Assembly: GCA_020724465.1 (NCBI GenBank)
Contig: DYGX01000007.1
Span: 62,001 to 126,000 of the forward strand
DNA: 64,000 nucleotides
DNA from: Thermoflexus sp.
GTDB lineage: Bacteria > Chloroflexota > Anaerolineae > Aggregatilineales > Aggregatilineaceae
Direction of reading: 5' to 3'
In this document: positions 26,001-34,318 of the stretch, in pieces
Numbering within the stretch: the stretch's first letter is position 1
Layout of the letters: each line of letters opens with the position of its first letter
Translations under genes and position numbers: made by a program
Notes under the pieces: generated by a model
The model's input: the letters and a program-made list of their open reading frames with translations, nothing else
Databases searched by the model: none
Told to the model about the DNA's origin: nothing

Positions 26001-26785
26001 TGGCACAGGGCAGGCCCATCGACAACAACCGCGCCATCAAGATCGATGTGCGCGATTTCAGCTTCTACTACGGAGACTTCCAGGCGCTGGACAGCCTGAC
26101 GCTGAGCATCCGCGAGCACGAGATCACCGCGCTGATCGGCCCGTCGGGCTGCGGCAAATCGACGTTTCTGCGCGCGCTAAACCGCATGAACGACACCATC
26201 CCCGGCGCCCGCGCCACCGGCGACGTATTGCTCGACGGCCAGAATATCTACGACCCGCATGTCGATGTCACCGAGCTGCGACAGCGCGTGGGGATGGTCT
26301 TTCAGCGCCCCAACCCCTTCCCCCAGTCGATCTACGACAACGTCGCGTTTGGCCCGCGGGTGCTCGGTCTGGCGCGCAACAGCGATCTGGACGATATCGT
26401 GCGCCAGAGCCTGGAAAGCGCCGGGCTGTGGGACGAGGTCAAGCACCGGCTGCGCTCGCCCGCGCTGGCCCTCAACCCCGGCCAGCAGCAGCGGCTGTGC
26501 ATCGCGCGGGCGATCGCCGTCAAGCCGGACGTGATCCTGATGGACGAGCCGTGCTCGGCGCTGGATCCGGTCGCCACCCTGCGCATTGAAGACCTGATGC
26601 GCGAGCTGGCGCAGGATTACACGATCGTGATCGTGACGCACAACATGCAGCAGGCCGCGCGCGTCTCGGACCGCACCGGCTTCTTCTGGCTGGGCAAGCT
26701 CATCGAGTTCGACGAAACCGAGCGGCTGTTCAGCACGCCTCGCGAGGCGCTCACCGAAGCCTACATCACCGGGCGGCGCGGCTAG
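26000..26785 (+). CDS. pstB: Phosphate ABC transporter ATPase, catalytic copy with altered signature (PstB2)
   Basis: A 261-residue PstB with canonical Walker [10 protein letters not shown] (47-55), Q-loop Gln102 ([20 protein letters not shown]), Walker B Glu183 ([11 protein letters not shown]) and H-loop [12 protein letters not shown]. The signature is LNPGQ (158-162) in place of LSGGQ. ATG 26000 overlaps the pstB1 stop (ATGA). In ABC dimers each ATP lies between one subunit's Walker motifs and the other's signature. This copy therefore supplies the Walker side of the one good site, with the intact signature coming from PstB1. Confidence 0.92.
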   Translation: MAQGRPIDNNRAIKIDVRDFSFYYGDFQALDSLTLSIREHEITALIGPSGCGKSTFLRALNRMNDTIPGARATGDVLLDGQNIYDPHVDVTELRQRVGMVFQRPNPFPQSIYDNVAFGPRVLGLARNSDLDDIVRQSLESAGLWDEVKHRLRSPALALNPGQQQRLCIARAIAVKPDVILMDEPCSALDPVATLRIEDLMRELAQDYTIVIVTHNMQQAARVSDRTGFFWLGKLIEFDETERLFSTPREALTEAYITGRRG

Positions 26786-26946
26786 GAATCCGGCTCGTTT
26801 TTCGTTACACTACAGGTAACAGACCGATCGCGAAAGCTTGGACTGACAGGGCGCGCTGGCGCCCGCTGCCATCTCGCTGACTGCCCCAGACCGCACCCGG
26901 CCCGCCATTATGGATCCGGTTTACAAAAGTGATAGAGGACACAGGG

Positions 26947-27633
26947 ATGACACTGCGTGAGAGATTTGATCAGGAACTGCGAGAGCTGCGTGGAAAAGTG
27001 ATCGATATGGCGCAGTTGGTGTACGACCAGCTCGTGCTGGCGCTGCAGGGGATGGAAACGCTCGACACAGACGTCACCGAGCGCGTCTTCGCGATGGACG
27101 AGAAGGTGAACGAGACTCGCTTCGCGATTGAGGCGATGTGCTTCCGGCTGATCGCCACACAGCAGCCCACCGCGCGCGACCTGCGCTTCGTCATCGCGGC
27201 GATGAACATCATCATCGACCTGGAGCGCATGGGGGATAAGGCCAAGGACATCGCCGAAACGCTGGCCCAACTGGAGCGCGCGCCCAAGCGCGCGCACATC
27301 CCGGAGCTGGAACGCATGAGCAAGCTGGTCAAGCTGATGCTGCAAAACTGCATCCAGGCATATGCCAACGACGACGTCGCCCTTGCCGCCCAGGTCGCCG
27401 AGCGCGATGCTGAGCTGGACGCTCTGTTCGCCGACGTGCTGAACCAGACCATCGAGCAGGTCGCCAAATCGCCGAAAGAGAAGAAGATCACCGCCTCGTT
27501 TGGGGTGATGCGCGCCGCCCAGAACCTGGAGCGCGTGGGCGACCTGGCGACCAATGTCGCCGAGCGAATCATCTACACCGTGACCGGCACCATCCAGGAA
27601 ATGAATATCCACACCTTCAAGCCGGCGGACTAG
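26947..27633 (+). CDS. phoU: Phosphate transport regulator PhoU
   Basis: A 228-residue PhoU: two three-helix bundles with the metal-cluster motifs DLERMGDKAKDIAE and NLERVGDLATNVAERI. PhoU links Pst transport to the phosphate-sensing histidine kinase and restrains phosphate uptake. The ATG at 26947 has AGAGG 9 bases upstream; a GTG 18 bases earlier is the alternative. A 161-base gap separates it from pstB2 and shows no gene, but the orientation and content make it the last gene of the pst operon. Confidence 0.93.
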   Translation: MTLRERFDQELRELRGKVIDMAQLVYDQLVLALQGMETLDTDVTERVFAMDEKVNETRFAIEAMCFRLIATQQPTARDLRFVIAAMNIIIDLERMGDKAKDIAETLAQLERAPKRAHIPELERMSKLVKLMLQNCIQAYANDDVALAAQVAERDAELDALFADVLNQTIEQVAKSPKEKKITASFGVMRAAQNLERVGDLATNVAERIIYTVTGTIQEMNIHTFKPAD

Positions 27634-27664
27634 CCCGCCAGATCCGGCCCGTGCACCGAACTCA

Positions 27665-27695
27665 AACGCCCGAGGGAAACAGCGCCTCGGGCGTT
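27665..27695. terminator. Terminator between phoU and the convergent oxidase gene
   Basis: AACGCCCGAG (27665-27674) pairs perfectly with CTCGGGCGTT (27686-27695) over an 11-base loop. It lies 31 bases past the phoU stop. Confidence 0.65.
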
Positions 27696-27723
27696 CGCGT
27701 TGCTTAAGACCTGCTGCGGCGGG

Positions 27724-29133
27724 TCAGGCATCCGCCGCCGGGTTGATGGCGAAGGCGTAGCGGAAGACGTTATCCGGATCGTAGCGGGCCTTGATCGCCA
27801 TCAGACGGCGATAGGTTGCTTCCGAATAGGCGTCCTGCGTCCGCGCGCGGGCTTCGGCCCCGCCCAGGAAGTTCATGTACACGCCAGAGAGGTGCGGCGC
27901 CAGCGCCTGCTTGAACTCCGCCATGTACTGCTCCATCCTGGCCTTTCGGTCGGGCGTGGGTGCCATCCCGATCAGACTGAGCACCAGCGGCGCGTCGCGG
28001 TGGCCGAAGGCGTTGGCGTCCGGCGCCACGCGGCTGATCGCCCCGCCCGCGTGCCGGACCTCGGTCACCGTCAGCGGCGACCCGTGGCTCGCGACGGCGT
28101 AGCGCAGGATTGTGTCGATGGTATCGTCGTCCAGGTCGGTCAGCCAGCCGCCCGACGACACGCCAGGGCTGGGCTGGAGCGGGTCCTTGCTGATCGACGC
28201 GACCTCGCTGAACGGCATCGCCCGGAAACTGCTGGCCAGCGGCGGCATCCAGTCGTACCACGTCTGGATCAGCGCCTGCCCCTCGTCGACCGGGCCGGTG
28301 TAGCAGCCGCGCAGGATCACGCCGGTCTTGCCGCGCAATATCTCGGGCACCTGCGGGATCGGCGGGAAGTTCATCGTCACAATCGACGAGGTTAGCTCGT
28401 CCGGCGCCGTGGCGATCCAGTCGCGGTAGCGGGTGTAGACTTCCCTGGCAACCTCAATCGGGTAAACCATATCGCCGCCGAAGACGGTCGCGACCGGGTA
28501 GAGCTTGATCTCCATCCCGGTGATGATCGCGAAGCCGCCGCCACCGCCGCGCAGCGCCCAAAACAGATCACTGTTCTTGCTCTCGCTGGCTTCGATCAAG
28601 CGCCCATCCGCCGTGACGATTTCGAAGCGCAGCACGCTGTCGAGCGCCATGCCGTACTTGCGGGCCAGCCAGCCCATGCCGCCGCCGAGCGTGTACCCAA
28701 CGACCCCCACCCCCGGCGACGATCCAAGCAGCGGCGCCAGCCCGACGGCCTGCGTCTTTTCGAGCACCTGGCCCCATTTGACGCCGGCGCCCACCCAGGC
28801 CGTCTGGCTCTGCGCATCGATCGCCACGTCGAGCAGGCGCGCGGTCAGGATCAGCAGCGCGTCGTCCGCCGGCACAACCACGCCGTGCCCGGTCGACTGC
28901 ACCGCGATCCCCATCCCCACCCCCCGCGCGAAGCGCACCGCCTCGACAATATCCGCCGCTGTCTGCGCGCTGATAATCAGCGCCGGGCGCTGGTCTACTG
29001 CGCGGTTCCAGGCCAGCCGTGCTTCATCATATTCGGGATCACCCGGCGCAATCACGGCGCCCTGGATCGAGGCGCGCAAGGCGTCGAGCGCCGCTTGCGT
29101 GGTGTGCGTCAACGTTGTCGGCATCGCAGCCAT
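27724..29133 (-). CDS. FAD-linked oxidase of the berberine bridge enzyme/PCMH family
   Basis: A 470-residue FAD-binding oxidoreductase. The N-terminal PCMH FAD domain contains QSTGHGVVVP, where His83 is the usual site of covalent 8-alpha FAD attachment. It also has LGSSPGVGVVGYTLGGGMGWLARKYG; the second attachment cysteine of bicovalent family members is absent. The C-terminus has the BBE motif (YSEATYRRLMAIKARYDPDNVFRY). Relatives oxidise sugars, alcohols or alkaloid-like substrates with oxygen. AAGGAGAG before ATG 29133 is ideal and rules out a longer start. No signal peptide. The substrate is unknown; a carbohydrate oxidase role is a guess from the sugar transporter next door. Confidence 0.85.
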   Translation of the reverse strand: MAAMPTTLTHTTQAALDALRASIQGAVIAPGDPEYDEARLAWNRAVDQRPALIISAQTAADIVEAVRFARGVGMGIAVQSTGHGVVVPADDALLILTARLLDVAIDAQSQTAWVGAGVKWGQVLEKTQAVGLAPLLGSSPGVGVVGYTLGGGMGWLARKYGMALDSVLRFEIVTADGRLIEASESKNSDLFWALRGGGGGFAIITGMEIKLYPVATVFGGDMVYPIEVAREVYTRYRDWIATAPDELTSSIVTMNFPPIPQVPEILRGKTGVILRGCYTGPVDEGQALIQTWYDWMPPLASSFRAMPFSEVASISKDPLQPSPGVSSGGWLTDLDDDTIDTILRYAVASHGSPLTVTEVRHAGGAISRVAPDANAFGHRDAPLVLSLIGMAPTPDRKARMEQYMAEFKQALAPHLSGVYMNFLGGAEARARTQDAYSEATYRRLMAIKARYDPDNVFRYAFAINPAADA

Positions 29134-29272
29134 CGAGACTCTCCTTGAGTGATTTGTCTGCTGTCCGCCTGTGGTGTCACTTTCCAACGATACGCCGCAG
29201 GCACGCGCGGCACATCCGCCCTTAGGCGGAAAACGCACCGGACCAAAGTCGGAGCCGCCGGGCAAAGTAAAA

Positions 29273-29299
29273 GAGCAGGCCCCGCAGCGAAGCCTGCTC
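29273..29299 (-). terminator. Intrinsic terminator of the MalEFG-like operon
   Basis: Perfect 8-bp stem GAGCAGGC (29273-29280) and GCCTGCTC (29292-29299). Read leftward, the stem is followed by TTTTACTTTG. It lies 30 bases beyond the permease stop. Confidence 0.75.
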
Positions 29300-29329
29300 C
29301 ACCCCCCGCGCCAAACCGGCGGGCCGCGT

Positions 29330-30490
29330 CTAGCCCTTCACCGCTCCGGCGGTCAGACCTTTGATGAACTGCTTCGACATCAACAGATACAGCAGCAAAA
29401 CCGGCAGCGAGGCCAGCGAGAGCGTGCTGAGGATGGCGTTCCAGTCCGTCTGGTACTGGCCGAACAGCAGCGACACGCCGTAGGTAACGGTCCGAACGTT
29501 CTCCGCCCGCGTCAGAATCAGCGGAAACCACAGATCGTTCCAGATCGGGATCATGTTGAAGACCGTAACGGTCGCCAGCGCCGGGCGCGTGAGGGGCAGC
29601 ATGATGCGCGCGAAGACGCGGAACTCCGATGCGCCGTCCATGCGCGCCGCGTCGATCAGGTCATACGGCACGCCGCGCATGAACGCCGTCAGCACGAAGA
29701 CGGTGATCGGCAGGCCCATCGCCACGTAGATCGGGATGAGCGCCCCCAGGGAGTCGCTCAGGCCGAAGTCCTGCACGATGGTCACGATGTTGATTGTGCC
29801 CAGGCGGATGGGGATCATCAGCCCGGCGATGAAATAGAGGTAGAGCGCGCTGGAGATGCGCCCGCGCCAGTTCGCCAGCGCGTAGGATGCCAGCGAACCG
29901 ATCGCCAGGATCAGGACCAGCGAGGTGATGGTGACGGTCAGGCTGTTGCGGAAGTAAATGTCAAAGTTGCCGTCGATCCACGCGCTTTTGTAGCCTTCGA
30001 ACGAGCGCACCTCGGCCGTGGGCCAGCTAAAGGGCGCGCGGAAGATCTCGCGCTTGTCCTTCAGCGAGTTGACCAGCATCGTCCACAGCGGCACCAGCAC
30101 CACCAGCGACCAGATGATCAGGATGATGTGCGAGGCCAGTTGTCCCAGAAAGGTGTCGAAGCGGTAGCGGTAGATGGTGCGGTCGAGCAGGCCGTGCTCC
30201 CGGCGCAGATGGTGCGGCAGGCGCGGCACAACCGCCAGCCAGTATGCCGCCAGCGCACCGGCCATCGCCACCGCGCCCGCGATCTGGCCGGTTCCGCTCC
30301 TCAGCGCGCCGGCCCCAGCGGACACCACAGCCACACCCAGGCCAACCAGCGCCCCCAGCCACGTCGCGAGATCAAGGTCCGTGCGGGATGACGCGAAGCG
30401 CGGGGTAAGCAGCCCACCCGCTGCCATCCCAAGCACCAGCCAGCCGATCAGATCGGCATGCCCCACCAACCAGGCAAGCAGATCGATCAT
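29330..30490 (-). CDS. Sugar ABC transporter permease, MalG type, with an extra N-terminal membrane domain
   Basis: A 386-residue permease, about 100 residues longer than typical MalG/CUT1 proteins. The last 270 residues are standard: TMLVNSLKDKREIF, six helices and the EAA loop PYDLIDAARMDGASEFRVFARIMLPLTRPAL, ending KQFIKGLTAGAVKG. Residues 1-105 add about three hydrophobic segments (LLAWLVGHADLIGWLVLGMAAGG, WLGALVGLGVAVVSAGAGAL, IAGAVAMAGALAAYWLAVV) not found in ordinary MalG. Its start overlaps the MalF stop by four bases. Role: import of an oligosaccharide or similar solute with the two genes upstream. Confidence 0.88.
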   Translation of the reverse strand: MIDLLAWLVGHADLIGWLVLGMAAGGLLTPRFASSRTDLDLATWLGALVGLGVAVVSAGAGALRSGTGQIAGAVAMAGALAAYWLAVVPRLPHHLRREHGLLDRTIYRYRFDTFLGQLASHIILIIWSLVVLVPLWTMLVNSLKDKREIFRAPFSWPTAEVRSFEGYKSAWIDGNFDIYFRNSLTVTITSLVLILAIGSLASYALANWRGRISSALYLYFIAGLMIPIRLGTINIVTIVQDFGLSDSLGALIPIYVAMGLPITVFVLTAFMRGVPYDLIDAARMDGASEFRVFARIMLPLTRPALATVTVFNMIPIWNDLWFPLILTRAENVRTVTYGVSLLFGQYQTDWNAILSTLSLASLPVLLLYLLMSKQFIKGLTAGAVKG

Positions 30491-31461
30491 AGCACCGCCC
30501 CCTCGTCACCCTTGCCGCGCGACCACAGCAGCCACAGGACCACCCCGCTCATCAGAATCACGAACGTCACCGTGGCGACTGCCGCGCCGATCCCCATGTC
30601 CGGCCGGGCGACCGGATGCTCGCCAGCGATAGCCGTCCGGTAGAAGAACGTGCCCAGGATATCGGTCGAATAGTTGGGCGGGCCGTTGGCCCCCATCATC
30701 GCGTACACCACGTCGAACGCGTTGAAGTTGCCGATGAAGGTCAGGATCGCGACGATGCCGATCACCGGACGCAGCAGCGGCAGTTTGATGCGCAGCCAGA
30801 TCTGGAACGCGCTCGCGCCGTCCACCCGCGCCGCCTCGGTCAGCTCGTCGGGGATGTTGATCAGCCCGGCCAGGAACATCATCGTGGGCAGGCCGACCCA
30901 CTGCCACGATGACACCAGCGACACGGCCACCAGCGCCCATTTTTCGTCGCCCAGCCAGCTATGGAACCATTCCGGATGCCCGATTTCTTCGAACAGCGCC
31001 TTGAGCATCCCCCAGCGCGGGTTGAGAATCAAGCGCCAGAGAAAGGCGGTCAGCAGCACGGACATGGTCGCCGGGATGAAGATCACGCTGCGGTAGAGAT
31101 TCCGCCCGAACAGCGTCGTCTGGGCCAGCAACGTGGCGAACAGCAGGCCGAGCGTGTTCTGCACGGCCATGTGGATTCCGAAGAAGATGAACGTGTTGCC
31201 GAGCGCGTTGAAGAAGCGGTCCTTCCACAGCGGGTTCGTCAGCAGTTGCTGGTAGTTCTGCAGCCCGACGAACTCGGTCGGGCGCAGCCCAACCCCGGTG
31301 TAGAAGCTGAGGCGCAGCGAGTTGAGCAGGGGATAGGCCATAAAGATCGTGTAGACGGCCAGGGCAGGGATCAGGAACAGCGCCCAGGCCCGGCGTCTGG
31401 GCGCCTGCCAGTCTCCTGCGAACCCAAGCGCCCGTAAAGAGTGTTCCAGCACAGCCATCAT
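30487..31461 (-). CDS. Sugar ABC transporter permease, MalF type
   Basis: A 324-residue CUT1 permease with six helices and the EAA loop PDELTEAARVDGASAFQIWLRIKLPLLRPV. The N-terminal helix ALFLIPALAVYTIFMAYPLLNSLRLSF is typical. Two adjacent ATGs (31461, 31458) are possible and neither has a clear Shine-Dalgarno, suggesting translation coupled to upstream sequence. It forms the channel with the MalG-like protein. No ATPase gene is in this operon; a shared MsmK/MalK-type ATPase elsewhere is expected. Confidence 0.9.
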   Translation of the reverse strand: MMAVLEHSLRALGFAGDWQAPRRRAWALFLIPALAVYTIFMAYPLLNSLRLSFYTGVGLRPTEFVGLQNYQQLLTNPLWKDRFFNALGNTFIFFGIHMAVQNTLGLLFATLLAQTTLFGRNLYRSVIFIPATMSVLLTAFLWRLILNPRWGMLKALFEEIGHPEWFHSWLGDEKWALVAVSLVSSWQWVGLPTMMFLAGLINIPDELTEAARVDGASAFQIWLRIKLPLLRPVIGIVAILTFIGNFNAFDVVYAMMGANGPPNYSTDILGTFFYRTAIAGEHPVARPDMGIGAAVATVTFVILMSGVVLWLLWSRGKGDEGAVL

Positions 31462-31519
31462 AGGTGATTATCCCGCTCTCTGGTGGCGTCCGGGCGGTTG
31501 CACAAGCGAGTAAGAATAA

Positions 31520-31549
31520 CCATCGCCCGACACGGCTGCCGGGCGATGG
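31520..31549 (-). other. Intercistronic stem-loop after the binding-protein gene
   Basis: CCATCGCCCG (31520-31529) pairs perfectly with CGGGCGATGG (31540-31549), a 10-bp stem, and read leftward TTATTCTTACT follows. Lying between binding protein and permease, it probably stabilises the upstream mRNA or terminates partially, giving excess binding protein. Confidence 0.6.
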
Positions 31550-31599
31550 AGATCGACGTTACGAAGCGCCCTTCCTTTGGGATAGCTCAGGGCCGCGCA

Positions 31600-32874
31600 C
31601 TAGCCGGCCGGGCAGTTCTGCGCCGGCTCGAACCACTGCGCCAGACCTGCTTGCAGGTTGTCCGCCGCTTCCTGCGGCGTGATCGTCCCGTTCAGCACGG
31701 CGATGGCGTTGTCCTGCATCAGCGTGTAACCGTCGGGCGAGCCGTCCAGCAGCCCTTCCCATGCCCAACGCACGTCCAGGCCGCGCCCCTCGTTGAGCGC
31801 GATGAAGGCCGCGGCGTGCTCGTTCTCAATCTCCGGCGCCTGCTGGTTTAGCGGGAAGAAGCCCGGCAGCAGATTGGCGAACAGCTCGGCGAACTCGGCA
31901 GTCGTCATCCACTCCAGGAACAGACGCGCTTCCTCGGGGTGCTCGGTCGCCGCGTTCATGCCCATCCCCGCGTCGAGGTGGAAGGTCACGTACTCTTCTT
32001 CCTGGCCCTCGGGCGCGGGCACGGCGAAGACGCTCCACTCAAAGTCCGGCTCTTCAGACTCGAAGAATGGGATATCCCACGAGCCGCCCAGCCACATCCC
32101 GGCCTCGCCCATCAGAAAGATCTGCTGGCTGTCGTAGTAGGTCAGCGCCTGCTGATCGGCCGGGAAGTACGGCGCGAGATCGGCCACGGCCTGGAAGGCT
32201 GCCACGGCGTGCTCGTCGTTGAAGCAACGCTCGCCGTTCAGGTAGGCCATGCGCCCCTCGTAACCGCCGATAAAGGTCGGAGCAATGTTCATGAAGACGA
32301 TCTCGGCGATGGTCCAGGGGTCGCCGCTGGCATTGGCAAACCCGTCATAGCCGTTGTCCTTGAGCGTCTGGGCCGCGGCCAGCAGTTCTTCCCAGGTTTC
32401 GGGGACTTCGATGCCCAGCTCATTGAACAGGTCCACGTTGTAGTAGACGCCATGCGAGACGGCGATGAACGGCACGCCATACTGCACGCCGTCTTCCGTC
32501 CGCCAAACGGAGAGCGCCTGGTCGCTGAAGGCTTCACTCAGACCGGGCAGGTCGCTGATGTCGGCCAGGAAACCCTGGTTATACAACTGGCGCGCCACCG
32601 AGAACGAGCGCAGGTACATCAGGTCCGGCGCGGTCCCGGTTTCGAACTGGCTCTGCAAGGTCGCGTTGTAGTCAGGCGGGTTGGTCGGGTCAAAGGTGAT
32701 GCGGATATGCGGATACTTTTCCTCGAATGCCGCGATGAGAGCTTCCATCTGGGCGACGTCGTCCACGCGCCACGACCCCATCACCAGGTTGACTTCTTCC
32801 TGGGCCGAAAGCGTCGCCGGCGCCATCGCCACGACCAGAGCAGCGAGCAGAATCAAAACAAGCAGTTTCTTCAC
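31600..32874 (-). CDS. Extracellular sugar-binding protein, family 1 (CUT1)
   Basis: A 424-residue binding protein of the MalE/UgpB class. The signal peptide (LLVLILLAALVVAMAPATLSAQ) lacks a lipobox. The mature part starts EEVNLVMGSWRVDDVAQMEALIAAFEE, contains the family hallmark MGEAGMWLGGSWDIPFF, and has a late NILQ-like region with two cysteines (Cys near FNGERCFND and NCPAG at the end). The start is GTG 32874, fixed by GGAGG 5 bases upstream; an in-frame TTG overlaps that site. It is the first gene of the MalEFG-like operon. The ligand is unknown. Confidence 0.9.
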   Translation of the reverse strand: MKKLLVLILLAALVVAMAPATLSAQEEVNLVMGSWRVDDVAQMEALIAAFEEKYPHIRITFDPTNPPDYNATLQSQFETGTAPDLMYLRSFSVARQLYNQGFLADISDLPGLSEAFSDQALSVWRTEDGVQYGVPFIAVSHGVYYNVDLFNELGIEVPETWEELLAAAQTLKDNGYDGFANASGDPWTIAEIVFMNIAPTFIGGYEGRMAYLNGERCFNDEHAVAAFQAVADLAPYFPADQQALTYYDSQQIFLMGEAGMWLGGSWDIPFFESEEPDFEWSVFAVPAPEGQEEEYVTFHLDAGMGMNAATEHPEEARLFLEWMTTAEFAELFANLLPGFFPLNQQAPEIENEHAAAFIALNEGRGLDVRWAWEGLLDGSPDGYTLMQDNAIAVLNGTITPQEAADNLQAGLAQWFEPAQNCPAG

Positions 32875-32978
32875 AGTTGCCTCCAAGGATTTAGCTCTAG
32901 CGCACCCGAAAACACATCTTGAGTTCTCGTGCTTGCCACACGCAATTGAGTATACTTTAGGGACTAAGGTTTGCCCCT

Positions 32979-33209
32979 CTAGGCGAAGTCGATAGTTTCA
33001 CCCCTCTGGCTTTTATCACCCCCCTGTGCTTCATCACCCCCCTGCTCTTCTTGGGAGTAGGCTTTCGGGATGCTTGGGACGGCGGCGATGCGCCAGATGC
33101 CGCCTACCTTGTAGGCGGGCAGGCGACCACGGGCGCACCAGTTGCGTACGGTGCGCTCGGTGACTCCGTAGCGGACGGCCACGTCGCGGGTCGTGCGGTT
33201 CCAGAGCAT
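32979..33209 (-). CDS. Excisionase-like helix-turn-helix DNA-binding protein
   Basis: A 76-residue protein with a MerR/excisionase-type winged helix-turn-helix: TTRDVAVRYGVTERTVRNWCARGRLPAYKVGGIWRI is characteristic (residues about 6-41). Such proteins act as recombination directionality factors or small regulators. The tail (about 50-76) is a Gly/Asp/Gln-rich imperfect repeat, GGDEAQGGDKSQRG. ATG 33209 has an excellent AGAGAGGAGGA; a longer reading frame upstream is rejected. No integrase is found in the window. Confidence 0.75.
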   Translation of the reverse strand: MLWNRTTRDVAVRYGVTERTVRNWCARGRLPAYKVGGIWRIAAVPSIPKAYSQEEQGGDEAQGGDKSQRGETIDFA

Positions 33210-33442
33210 TGTTGTCCTCCTCTCTGGGTGGCTTGGCTTGCTTTTAGTGTACACGGAAAAGACGGAAATTGCTGGTAGGTGGTGCGGGGGCGGGGCTTCA
33301 GTTTTACGGGGCGCGTGACGCGTTCGTCGTAGGGGCCGCAGCGCAGACACGCGAGCAGACGGCGGGTGCGGCCGGGTTCGTGCTGGATGAGTACTGCTGC
33401 GGCGGGCGCGCCGCAGCGGGGGCAGTTGGTTAACGGTCCCAT
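33104..33442 (-). CDS. Small zinc-ribbon ORF, partly overlapping its neighbours
   Basis: A 112-residue frame whose first 45 residues hold CPRCGAPA and CLRCG separated by about 25 residues, a plausible four-cysteine zinc ribbon. The ATG overlaps the last codons of the Y1 transposase. The 3' half becomes low-complexity and overlaps the first 106 bases of the excisionase-like gene, so the real protein may be shorter or the frame may be fortuitous. No Shine-Dalgarno is visible. I regard the zinc ribbon as probably real and the tail as doubtful. Confidence 0.4.
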   Translation of the reverse strand: MGPLTNCPRCGAPAAAVLIQHEPGRTRRLLACLRCGPYDERVTRPVKLKPRPRTTYQQFPSFPCTLKASQATQRGGQQCSGTARPATWPSATESPSAPYATGAPVVACPPTR

Positions 33443-33801
33443 TGTTCGGCTACGTAGCGTCGGGCGGTATCGAGTGAGCCGGAGCCGACGGTTTTAGCGA
33501 AGTAGCGACGGCCCCAAAACGGGCGGCCAGTGCGCCCCAGGTCGTGATTTGCGAGCCTGGCGCTTTCGCTTTTGAAGTCGCGTGCGAAAGCGGCGATGGG
33601 CTGGTCGGGGGGCAGAATCACCAGGATGTGGAGATGGGCTAGGTCGCGACCATGGTTGAAGGCGAGAACGTGGGCGCGATGGGCGCGGGTCTGGTCGTCG
33701 AGGGCGCGCGCGATGGCGGCGCGGACGGCGGGCGTGAGCAGCGGGCGGCGGTACTTGGTGGTCAAGACCAGGTGATAGAAGAGGAAGGTCAGGGCGGGCA
33801 T
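33430..33801 (-). CDS. Y1 (HUH) transposase, IS200/IS605 TnpA family
   Basis: A 123-residue Y1 transposase, near the shortest length of the family. The start LTFLFYHLVLTTKYRRPLLT is typical. The metal-binding HUH motif is His56-Leu-His58 (AHLHILV), and the nucleophile is most likely Tyr116 in ARRYVAEQ. These enzymes cut and join single-stranded DNA at hairpins. No TnpB gene accompanies it, so it is an IS200-type or domesticated (REP-associated, RAYT-like) copy. A long inverted repeat lies about 100 bases upstream (33904-33958). Confidence 0.85.
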   Translation of the reverse strand: MPALTFLFYHLVLTTKYRRPLLTPAVRAAIARALDDQTRAHRAHVLAFNHGRDLAHLHILVILPPDQPIAAFARDFKSESARLANHDLGRTGRPFWGRRYFAKTVGSGSLDTARRYVAEQWDR

Positions 33802-34318
33802 GGGGAGGGTTCCTTTCTCGGCGGGCGCGTCGGGGCGGGGCCACCCCCGCGCGGAAACCGGACGCGCCGGGCGCCCTTGGCGTTAGCCGGGCCAAGCGCA
33901 GCAGTCAAGGGCGCGGAGCGCAGCGGAGCGGCGGAGCGCAGCGAAGCGTACCCTTGACGGCAAGCTGCCCGGCGCATAATGGATAGGGCGGCGCGGCGGT
34001 TTTTTTTTGCTTTGCGGCGGGTTTCCGGCGGTCTGGCGGGGGCAAGGCGGCGGGCGGTCGGCGGCCTGGGGGGCGGTGGCCTGGGTGGTGGGGCGGGCTG
34101 GTCGGGGCCGCGCGGAGCGCGGCAGGGCGCGCCTGCGAGCCGCGAGCGCCTGCGGGTTCTTGACTGTCGCGCGCGCGGTTTTTGAGGCAAGCCCGCAGGC
34201 CGCGACGGGGCGAGCGGCGCGCCCGGCGCTGACGGCGGGCCTGGTTCCGGTGCGGCGGTGGCAGCGAGCGCGGGCGGCGAGGGGTGGGCGGGTGGCAGCC
34301 GCCCGCGCGAGCGGTCGG
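33802..34318. other. 517-base region without a convincing gene
   Basis: All long frames here are Arg/Pro/Ala-rich low-complexity translations on both strands and look like GC-bias artefacts. What is visible: a repeat-rich hairpin (33904-33958), a possible rightward promoter (TTGACG at 33954, CATAAT at 33975, 15-base spacer), and a run of nine T (34000-34008) shortly after it. The promoter followed by a T-run could produce a very short RNA. Confidence 0.5.
33904..33958. repeat. Inverted repeat enclosing iterated GGAGCGCAGC units
   Basis: GTCAAGGG (33904-33911) and CCCTTGAC (33951-33958) are perfect inverted arms. Between them are variants of a short purine-rich unit (GGAGCGCAGC, GGAGCGGC, GGAGCGCAGC, GAAGCG). 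Its position upstream of the Y1 transposase fits a subterminal or REP-like hairpin used by that enzyme, but this is inference. Confidence 0.5.

Noticed and set aside
33954-34008. Possible rightward promoter followed by nine T residues as a small RNA gene
   Set aside because: The 15-base spacer is poor and no clear hairpin precedes the T-run. Reported only as content of the gene-free stretch.
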